Below the pieces are notes generated by a model, which did not search any database, was not told where the DNA came from, and saw only the letters and a list, made by a program, of their open reading frames with translations. DNA of 6,224 nt. It comes from Arenicellales bacterium (GTDB taxonomy: Bacteria > Pseudomonadota > Gammaproteobacteria > Arenicellales > UBA868). Positions 1 to 4,990 of this stretch are shown in pieces. The stretch covers positions 1-6,224 of the forward strand of contig JAPKAJ010000130.1 in the NCBI GenBank assembly GCA_028825345.1, given 5' to 3'. Each line of letters opens with the position of its first letter. The first letter of the stretch is position 1. A program made the position numbers and the translations under genes.

Positions 1-122
1 TGAGCGTAAGGAAATTCATTTTCAGTGACACCTGCAGGGTCAATGTGCATCCTTATGCTAATCAACGTTAGCACAACCGCAAAAATGGTTAATGTTCTTC
101 TGTAAGACAATATATTCTTCAT
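1..122 (-). CDS. N-terminal fragment of a membrane-anchored or exported protein, cut by the window edge
   Basis: An open frame starts with ATG at 122-120 and stays open for 40 codons to the window edge, where it is cut within a codon. A GGAG element lies nine bases before the ATG. The product starts MKNILSYRR, a basic N-terminus, followed by a hydrophobic stretch TLTIFAVVLTLISI at residues 10-23 and then a polar segment ending EFPYA. This has the shape of a Sec signal peptide or N-terminal membrane anchor, without an obvious lipoprotein Cys. It begins 31 bases after the stop of the mannonate dehydratase-like gene with no terminator between, so it is probably co-transcribed and may serve the same pathway. 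The family cannot be recognised from 40 residues; a periplasmic binding protein, lyase or other exported enzyme would all fit. It is inferred to be real from the RBS, the anchor and the spacing. Confidence 0.5.
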   Translation of the reverse strand, partial: MKNILSYRRTLTIFAVVLTLISIRMHIDPAGVTENEFPYA

Positions 123-153
123 AGCCTGTATCTCCGCGGTAAAGAGTGTTTTG

Positions 154-1215
154 CTACATTCTACTAGGAGTGAAGCGGTCAATCATTGTCGTTCTCCAAC
201 TGGTAGCACTGGCAGCGGATTGGCGCCCGATATAGGAGTCCCCGTTTGTGCGGACCACATGGGCATAATCGAGGGCCCTGTTGTAGCCGACCTCATCCAA
301 GGCTCGTACGACATCCATCATGTTCAAATCGCCGTCGTCTGGGAATCTTTCTTCATACCCGCTGCCCTTGGGAAGGCGGCCACGCACGTTGCGAAAATGT
401 ACGTGAAAGATTTTTCCCTGATCACCGAATCGCCGTATCCCTTCGAACACGTCTTCGCCCGACTCGTATCGTGTCCCCACGCAGAAAGTCATACCATTGT
501 TTGGGCTCGGTACTTCCTTGAACAATCGCTCAAAATCCGCGAAGTTGCTCAAGATCTGAGGCGTTCCTCGTAACGGGGTAATGGGTGGATCGGCACCGTG
601 CTGTGCCATTAAAACACCCGCGCTTTCAGCGACTGGCATGAGAATTTTATAGGTCTTCAGTAACTCTTCCCAAAGCAGTTGAACCCCTTCGCTGTCCTCT
701 CCCCCGCTATCATCGTTTACAGTCGCCGAGTGGCGGTATGCTGGGAAAGTGTACCCGCCACGACCGGTGCGCTCCTCCCATCCCGACATTTCCGGATCAA
801 TCAATTGGCCAGCGTATTGACCCTGGAAATATCCAGGCTCCAAAAGTGCGCCCTGTCGATGGGGTTTTTCCAGCTCTGGTGGCAAGGGAAGCATCACCGG
901 GATTCCAGCTGCTCCCACCATCTCCGTCACCTTACATACCTTGTCCAATTCTTCCACTTGGTTAAACTCGCCATCCCGATCTTCTCTAATCGCCCTTCCG
1001 CGTGTCGTAACACGTTCGATTTTCAGCCCTACCTTATCGAGCCTGTCGACCAATTTGTTGAGGCTGCTTTGTTCAAAAATGCCTGTCTTTCCATAATCCT
1101 CTATGAGGTTCAGGCTGGCGTCTACATGATCGATGCCGATCTGTTTCAGATAGTACAGATCCCGGTCGCCTTCACTTTCGAACCATCTTGGATGGATATA
1201 TGCCGAAACGTACAT
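154..1215 (-). CDS. Mannonate dehydratase-like protein (UxuA/ManD-related TIM barrel)
   Basis: The 353-residue product resembles UxuA-type mannonate dehydratases, which dehydrate D-mannonate to 2-keto-3-deoxy-D-gluconate in cytosolic hexuronate breakdown. Recognisable blocks are QHGADPP (205-211), VPSPNNGMTFCVGT (235-248), KIFHVHFRNVRG (268-279) and DDGDLNMMDVVRALDEVGY (293-311). By comparison with the family, His206, Cys245, His273 and Asp316 should form the metal site. The usual Asp-His pair near the C-terminus reads D-Y-A-H (316-319), so the substrate may not be mannonate itself. The final stretch SAASATSWRTTMIDRF still aligns in pattern with the family's terminal helix, so I see no frameshift. 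Length is near the roughly 350-residue ManD form and shorter than the 394 residues of E. coli UxuA. The start is fixed by GGGAGG nine bases upstream and an in-frame TGA behind it. It lies between the dehydrogenase gene and the partial exported-protein gene. Confidence 0.82.
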   Translation of the reverse strand: MYVSAYIHPRWFESEGDRDLYYLKQIGIDHVDASLNLIEDYGKTGIFEQSSLNKLVDRLDKVGLKIERVTTRGRAIREDRDGEFNQVEELDKVCKVTEMVGAAGIPVMLPLPPELEKPHRQGALLEPGYFQGQYAGQLIDPEMSGWEERTGRGGYTFPAYRHSATVNDDSGGEDSEGVQLLWEELLKTYKILMPVAESAGVLMAQHGADPPITPLRGTPQILSNFADFERLFKEVPSPNNGMTFCVGTRYESGEDVFEGIRRFGDQGKIFHVHFRNVRGRLPKGSGYEERFPDDGDLNMMDVVRALDEVGYNRALDYAHVVRTNGDSYIGRQSAASATSWRTTMIDRFTPSRM

Positions 1216-1229
1216 ATACGCAAACCTCC

Positions 1230-1340
1230 CTACGGTATCACTAAGTCAATCCCGGTCGCGGCCGCCGGTTCCTTAGCAGTGGAAAGCTTTGGTAATGGCA
1301 ACTCGACTTCAAGATTCTTGTATGGTTCGCGAGTGACCAT
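1230..1340 (-). CDS. Doubtful 36-codon ORF in the dehydrogenase–dehydratase gap
   Basis: An ATG at 1340-1338 opens 36 codons (start MVTREPYKN, end ATGIDLVIP) closed by a TAG whose last bases run into the GGGAGG ribosome binding site of the next gene. The same frame stays open upstream, through GTG and TTG alternatives, into the last codons of the dehydrogenase gene. No clear Shine-Dalgarno element precedes any of these starts and I recognise no family. The position would suit a short leader coupled to the dehydratase, or a remnant of a deleted gene. It may equally be chance; the stop/RBS junction is the only argument for it. Confidence 0.15.
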   Translation of the reverse strand: MVTREPYKNLEVELPLPKLSTAKEPAAATGIDLVIP

Positions 1341-1363
1341 CACGCAATAATATGCCGAGGCAT

Positions 1364-2338
1364 TCAAGTCTTGGCGAAGCCCAGAGACTTATCGATCAGG
1401 TTGAGCAGCTCGCGACCCTCCCGAAACCGTTCGAAATTTTCCAGGAATACATCTGCCATAGCTTCCTGGTGCCCCCGGTAGTCGCCGGACATATGCGGCG
1501 AGACAATCACGTTATCAAGATCCCAGAACGGGCTCTCGGCCGGTAGCGGTTCGGTGCAGAAAACATCAAGCCCGGCGCCCGCGATCTGATCGTCTTGAAG
1601 TGCTTTAAGAAGTGCAGCCTCATCGACCAGTTCCCCTCGCCCAAGATTAATAAAGCGCGCCGAGGGTTTCATGGCCGAGAACTGAGCGGCGCCAAAAAAA
1701 CCCAAGGTCTGGGGTGTTAACGGTGTGACCAGTACAACGTAGTCCACCTCTGCCAGACAACTGTTCAGATCACTAACCCCGTGGACCCTGCCGAAATCCG
1801 GGTCGGAACCACGGGCTGAGCGACCTACTCCCGAGACAACGAAGTCCATCCTCTTGAGAATCCGTGCGATCTCTCGACCGATGCTGCCGACACCAACCAC
1901 CAGCACCGACCGGCCCGCCGCAAGCTCGGTCCGGCGATACGACCAGCGGTGTTCGCGCTGTGCCGTGTAGGTCTCGGAAAATTCTTTGCCGAAAGCAAGG
2001 ATCAGTCCCAGCGTGTATTCAGCCATGGCCCGGTCGAACACCCCCCGGGCATTGGTCAACAGAACATCACTGGCAACGAGTTCCGGGAACAGCACGGCAT
2101 CCACGCCTGCCCCGCCCCATTGAATCCAGCGCAGGCGGCCGGCGGGCGGCCAGGCCTCCCGAAGTTCGGTGGCCCGGAAATTCCAGCCGAGGAGTGCGTC
2201 CGCTTTAGGCAGATGACGCTGAAGACTTGCAAGATCCGGTGCGCAGTGAATCCGGGTATGTTTCCTGATCCGGTCAATGCCGGGTATTTCCTCTGCTAAC
2301 TCGACCCCGTGAATAACGAGGATGATATCGTCAGGCAT
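1364..2338 (-). CDS. D-isomer-specific 2-hydroxyacid dehydrogenase
   Basis: A 324-residue cytosolic oxidoreductase that interconverts a 2-keto acid and a D-2-hydroxyacid with a nicotinamide cofactor. The split catalytic domain occupies roughly 1-100 and 285-324, around a Rossmann domain carrying VVGVGSIGRE (147-156). The catalytic triad of the family is present: Arg234 in NLGRGELVDE, Glu263 in CTEP and His282 in SPHMSG. After the second strand the sequence reads GVGRSAR (170-176) in place of the acidic residue typical of NAD-specific members, which suggests NADP(H), as in glyoxylate/hydroxypyruvate reductases. Overall it resembles GhrA/GhrB/SerA relatives, and substrate cannot be fixed. Next to a sugar-acid dehydratase, a role in reducing or oxidising an aldonate or 2-keto acid is plausible. 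ATG at 2338 is preceded by GGAG at seven bases. It is the first gene after tRNA-Thr and probably heads the left-hand operon. Confidence 0.92.
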   Translation of the reverse strand: MPDDIILVIHGVELAEEIPGIDRIRKHTRIHCAPDLASLQRHLPKADALLGWNFRATELREAWPPAGRLRWIQWGGAGVDAVLFPELVASDVLLTNARGVFDRAMAEYTLGLILAFGKEFSETYTAQREHRWSYRRTELAAGRSVLVVGVGSIGREIARILKRMDFVVSGVGRSARGSDPDFGRVHGVSDLNSCLAEVDYVVLVTPLTPQTLGFFGAAQFSAMKPSARFINLGRGELVDEAALLKALQDDQIAGAGLDVFCTEPLPAESPFWDLDNVIVSPHMSGDYRGHQEAMADVFLENFERFREGRELLNLIDKSLGFAKT

Positions 2339-2357
2339 CCGTATTCTCCAGACCGCA

Positions 2358-2372
2358 TCTAATAGTGTTAGA
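2358..2372. promoter_or_regulatory. Candidate operator: TCTAA-N5-TTAGA palindrome
   Basis: A perfect 5-bp inverted repeat around a 5-bp centre (TCTAATAGTGTTAGA) lies 20 bp before the ATG of the dehydrogenase, just upstream of its ribosome binding site. Size, symmetry and place fit a site for a dimeric repressor such as a GntR- or LacI-type sugar-acid regulator. No such regulator gene is in the window and no convincing sigma-70 promoter could be paired with it, so this is an inference from symmetry and position only. Confidence 0.25.
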
Positions 2373-2405
2373 CAAATCAGTTACGCCTGCTGTCTGCGAC
2401 GATTT

Positions 2406-2441
2406 TTAAGCCTATCACGTTGATAGCGCCGGATGGCTTAA
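2406..2441. repeat. Nested inverted repeat just 3' of tRNA-Thr
   Basis: TTAAGCC at 2406-2412 pairs with GGCTTAA at 2435-2441. Inside it CTATCA (2412-2417) pairs with TGATAG (2421-2426) around a 3-base loop, with an unpaired stretch at 2427-2434. In the minus-strand transcript this structure begins two bases after the encoded CCA, so it could stabilise or help process the 3' trailer of the tRNA. No U-run follows on either strand, so it is not a normal intrinsic terminator. Transcription may therefore continue into the dehydrogenase gene. Confidence 0.35.
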
Positions 2442-2443
2442 GA

Positions 2444-2519
2444 TGGAGCCCGCAGACGGATTCGAACCATCGACCTGCTGATTACAAATCAGCTGCTCTA
2501 CCAACTGAGCTATGCGGGC
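2444..2519 (-). tRNA. thrU: tRNA-Thr(TGT), complete with encoded CCA
   Basis: Read on the minus strand, 76 bases fold into a standard cloverleaf. The acceptor stem is GCCCGCA with TGCGGGC, the D arm starts with TAGCTCAGTTGGTAGAGC, and the anticodon stem GCTGA/TCAGC encloses TTTGTAA. The T arm is GATGG-TTCGAAT-CCGTC with one T-G wobble; the discriminator is T and CCA is encoded. The anticodon TGT (complement of 2484-2486) reads ACA threonine codons. Its location after birA, coaX and the SPOR gene matches E. coli thrU in the birA–coaA–thrU–tyrU–glyT–thrT–tufB region, so the symbol is given by anticodon and context. The remaining tRNAs and tufB do not follow here. Confidence 0.97.
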
Positions 2520-2599
2520 TTTGTGAGACACGCAACAACGTGCGTGACGTATTTTACCTCCTGCGCATACCGACAGGCAGCAACGACAGAGACAGATGT
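2520..2599 (-). promoter_or_regulatory. Leader between the SPOR gene and tRNA-Thr, with hairpin and possible -10 box
   Basis: This 80-bp spacer holds no gene. A 6-bp inverted repeat, CACGCA (2529-2534) with TGCGTG (2541-2546), ends about 10 bases before the 5' end of the tRNA and could help mark the precursor for processing. On the minus strand TAAAAT at 2556-2551 is a possible -10 box about 31 bases before mature tRNA, but no good -35 element stands 16-18 bases upstream. The tRNA may have its own weak promoter or be cut from the coaX–SPOR transcript. No terminator separates it from the SPOR gene. Confidence 0.2.
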
Positions 2600-3232
2600 T
2601 CAGCCGCTCTTGGGGCAGATTACGGGAGTGAGCTCAGCCATGGCGTCGGCCCAATTCAATTTGGCCAATTCTTCGCGGCGCTGCTCGGTAATCACATCTG
2701 GCACCTCGAGCCAGTAAAGTGGCCCCAGGGTGCGTACCTTCAGCCTGACATTGACTGGCAATTGCAGCCATTCCAGGCTTGCCGCATAGGCAACGGCCAT
2801 GGGCTCCTGGGCGAAAGGTTGTAGCAACAATAGTTTCTCATCACTGCGTCTCAGGCTGGTTGCCCTTATATCCTGATCCTGTAATTTGATCCGGGCGTTA
2901 TCACGGGCGATATCGGAGCCAAAAGGCCCAGCAACTACCTGATAAATGCGCTCCTCTCTTGCTGCGGTACGCTGGCGAGTCAACCCGTACCCGTGATTGA
3001 CCAGCAAGCTCCAGCCGTTGTCGAGGGTTTCACGGGTTGCGAAAGGGCCGATCCGCAGGCAATCAGTCCGGGCACCGACCATAATCGCCTTTTCCGAGAC
3101 CAGCTCCATTGAGTCAAGATTTACCCCTGGTTCGGCTTCTGGCAGATCTATTCCCGCCTGAGGTGTGGCATTGGTCGCCCATAGATAAAGGGTGCCATTG
3201 GCCAGGATCAGTAAAAAAAAGAGCCATTTCAT
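2600..3232 (-). CDS. Small membrane-anchored SPOR-like protein
   Basis: A 210-residue protein with a single N-terminal hydrophobic segment (residues 2-19, KWLFFLLILANGTLYLWA) that should anchor it in the inner membrane with the rest in the periplasm. After a Pro/Glu-rich linker, residues 58-125 have the strand-helix-strand-strand-helix pattern of a SPOR peptidoglycan-binding domain, with the two hallmark segments CLRIGPFATRETL and YQVVAGPFGS. Residues 133-192 appear to repeat that pattern in degenerate form (LLLLQPF, then LYWLEVPDV). SPOR domains bind glycan strands lacking stem peptides at division septa, but this protein's own role is unknown. Its ATG overlaps the coaX stop in an ATGA junction at 3229-3232, so translation is likely coupled. 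The pairing with coaX seems positional rather than functional. The SPOR assignment is by pattern only. Confidence 0.78.
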   Translation of the reverse strand: MKWLFFLLILANGTLYLWATNATPQAGIDLPEAEPGVNLDSMELVSEKAIMVGARTDCLRIGPFATRETLDNGWSLLVNHGYGLTRQRTAAREERIYQVVAGPFGSDIARDNARIKLQDQDIRATSLRRSDEKLLLLQPFAQEPMAVAYAASLEWLQLPVNVRLKVRTLGPLYWLEVPDVITEQRREELAKLNWADAMAELTPVICPKSG

Positions 3233-3963
3233 GGTATTTCTCGGCTGACCTGTTCAATCCCCTGCAACACCAGGTCGGGCTTGATATCAGCCGCCCTGGT
3301 TAAAAGAGGGGCTATTGTCGTTGCCCAGCCCCCTGTCATCAATACAGCAAAGTCATCCCCCAGCTGCGCCGAGAATTCACTGAGAACCTTGTCAATTCCT
3401 CCGGCCGCAAAGACCAGAGCACCATTGCCGACAGCCGAACCGGTATCCGAATTGAACGCGCCCGAATACATTTTTAACTCACCGTGTAAATGACTGGCAT
3501 GCTTAAGCAAGGCCTGGGTTGCGACCTGTGGGCCGGCGCTGATCACCCCACCCAGGAATTGCCCGTCGGCCAAAAGCGCATCGACCGTAATTGCGGTGCC
3601 ACAATCCACCACGGCCAACGAGCCGCTTCGCTGATCACGCGCTGCGATCAATGCCAGCCAGCGATCACAACCTAAGGTGGTGGGATCCTGATAACAATTG
3701 CGCACCCCGTGCTGCGCACGCTGAGCGCTAAGAAAGGTTGGCTTTAATCCCCAAGCCTTATCACACCACTGCTGCAGTGGATCAACCACATCATCACCTG
3801 CGCTGTTGCAAACGATCACCCGCACCGGAGTTGTGACATCCCCCCAGGCACCAAAGTCCGTGGCAGACCCCTCGTTGCCAAACGGCTCTTCTACGGACCG
3901 GGCTTGTCCGCTCGATAGCGCCCACTTGATCCGGCTGTTACCCAGATCCACTAACAGGTTCAT
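3229..3963 (-). CDS. coaX: Type III pantothenate kinase
   Basis: Phosphorylates pantothenate with ATP, the first step of coenzyme A synthesis in the cytosol. The 244-residue product shows the ASKHA-fold signatures of the type III family: DLGNSRIKW (6-14) for phosphate binding, GCDRW (98-102) with catalytic-base Asp100, VVDCGTAITVD (118-128), GGVISAG (138-144, usually ISPG) and the late MTGGWA (209-214) and PDLVLQGI (229-236) segments. Members are dimers that need a monovalent cation and, unlike CoaA, are not feedback-inhibited by CoA. The start ATG at 3963 has no strong Shine-Dalgarno element, and there is no alternative start in the 22 bp after birA, so coupling to birA is likely. It fills the position that coaA has beside birA in E. 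coli. Confidence 0.96.
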   Translation of the reverse strand: MNLLVDLGNSRIKWALSSGQARSVEEPFGNEGSATDFGAWGDVTTPVRVIVCNSAGDDVVDPLQQWCDKAWGLKPTFLSAQRAQHGVRNCYQDPTTLGCDRWLALIAARDQRSGSLAVVDCGTAITVDALLADGQFLGGVISAGPQVATQALLKHASHLHGELKMYSGAFNSDTGSAVGNGALVFAAGGIDKVLSEFSAQLGDDFAVLMTGGWATTIAPLLTRAADIKPDLVLQGIEQVSREIP

Positions 3964-3985
3964 CGTTTGGTCTGCATGATTCGCT

Positions 3986-4990
3986 TCAACTTAAAGGTAA
4001 CCCAAGGGGCTCGAATGATAGAGTGATATCGCCAGCTATTATCGGTGTAATAGAGTCGTCATCACAGCGAAGCCGATAACGGCCAAGCTCGTCGGCGCCC
4101 TCACCTACCCCGACCACGAACTCCCGCTGCGAGGCAGCCCGAATAACCTTCCCGCGAAAAATATCCAGCGCATTCCAGCCAGACTGGTCGGGCGTGAAGC
4201 CCCGGTTATCAAATCGTTCCAGCGCCCGAACCAGATCGGCCAGCACATAGGCAATCAGTTCTGTTCGCTGAGGCAGCGGCCCGTTAATCTGTGATGCCAA
4301 ATCAGTTACCCCCTGACCTGTATCGAGGGATGCAAGAGAAGGGTCATCGATATTTAACCCAATCCCGATGATCGCGCAGACCTCTTTATCGGCACTTGAG
4401 TTCAGCTCCACCAGTACCCCACCGAGTTTTTCGCCCGACGCAAAAAGGTCGTTGGGCCACTTCAAGCCAACTTGGTCGGCGCCGAGTTCGCGTAACCGGC
4501 TCGCCAATGCGAGGCCGATGGAAAGGCTAAGACCCCCTAACTGGGCAGCCCCTTTGCAAAAGCGCCAGCCCATCGACAGCATCAAATTACGATAAGGCGA
4601 GCCCCGCCAGGAGCGCCCGCGTCGGCCACGGCCGGCACTTTGAAACTCACTGATACAAACCTGGCCGTGTAACTCACTGTTGCCAGCCTGGCGGGTCAGC
4701 CAATTACTGGTTGAATCCACGCTATCCAGCAGAACAACCTGATCGACAAACGGAAACCCTCTGATCGTCAGAGCAGATTTGAGCTGCGCCTCTTCCATAG
4801 GATCGACCGCTAAGTCCAACTGGTAACCAGGCGAGGCGGTCGCCTGAAACTGAAGGCCATCTGCCTCCAGTTCTGAAAGATATTGCTTTACTGCCGACTC
4901 ACCGATCCCAACTGCCAAGGCAAGCTCGGCGACACTCGCAGGCTTTGCCGTACTCAACGCCCGTGCCAGCCGGGTGCGCTCAGTCGTCAT
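3986..4990 (-). CDS. birA: Bifunctional biotin–[acetyl-CoA-carboxylase] ligase / biotin repressor
   Basis: Activates biotin to biotinyl-AMP and attaches it to the carboxyl carrier protein of acetyl-CoA carboxylase; members with an N-terminal DNA-binding domain also repress biotin synthesis. Of 334 residues, about 1-60 form the winged helix-turn-helix (SVAELALAVGIGESAVKQYL). The ligase core shows SAGRGRRGRSW (118-128), the biotinyl-AMP loop, then LKWPNDLF (176-183), KLGGVLVEL (188-196) and IGIGLNI (208-214). The C-terminal SH3-like domain spans about 275-330. Length is close to the 321 residues of E. coli BirA. The frame is open upstream to 5374, but that part overlaps rarA and looks nothing like BirA; the ATG at 4990 gives the normal N-terminus. 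This start overlaps the rarA stop by 11 bp and lacks a strong RBS, which suggests coupled translation. Confidence 0.97.
   Translation of the reverse strand: MTTERTRLARALSTAKPASVAELALAVGIGESAVKQYLSELEADGLQFQATASPGYQLDLAVDPMEEAQLKSALTIRGFPFVDQVVLLDSVDSTSNWLTRQAGNSELHGQVCISEFQSAGRGRRGRSWRGSPYRNLMLSMGWRFCKGAAQLGGLSLSIGLALASRLRELGADQVGLKWPNDLFASGEKLGGVLVELNSSADKEVCAIIGIGLNIDDPSLASLDTGQGVTDLASQINGPLPQRTELIAYVLADLVRALERFDNRGFTPDQSGWNALDIFRGKVIRAASQREFVVGVGEGADELGRYRLRCDDDSITPIIAGDITLSFEPLGLPLS

Noticed and set aside
154..260. Frameshift near the C-terminus of the dehydratase-like gene
   Set aside because: The terminal residues looked unusual at first, but SAASATSWRTTMIDRF follows the small-residue/aromatic/hydrophobic pattern of the family's last helix, and the other frames give no better ending.
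151..573. 140-codon plus-strand frame
   Set aside because: Antisense to the 3' half of the dehydratase-like gene, without family resemblance.
679..1350. 223-codon plus-strand frame
   Set aside because: It lies opposite the dehydratase-like gene and the following gap, resembles no protein family, and the minus strand has a recognisable product there.
1..2443. Integrase, IS element or second att copy of the tRNA-Thr 3' end
   Set aside because: Searched for by eye on both strands; no transposase or integrase motif and no repeat of the T-arm/acceptor sequence was seen.
2420..2824. 134-codon plus-strand frame across the tRNA
   Set aside because: It runs antisense through a perfect tRNA-Thr and the SPOR gene and has no recognisable product.
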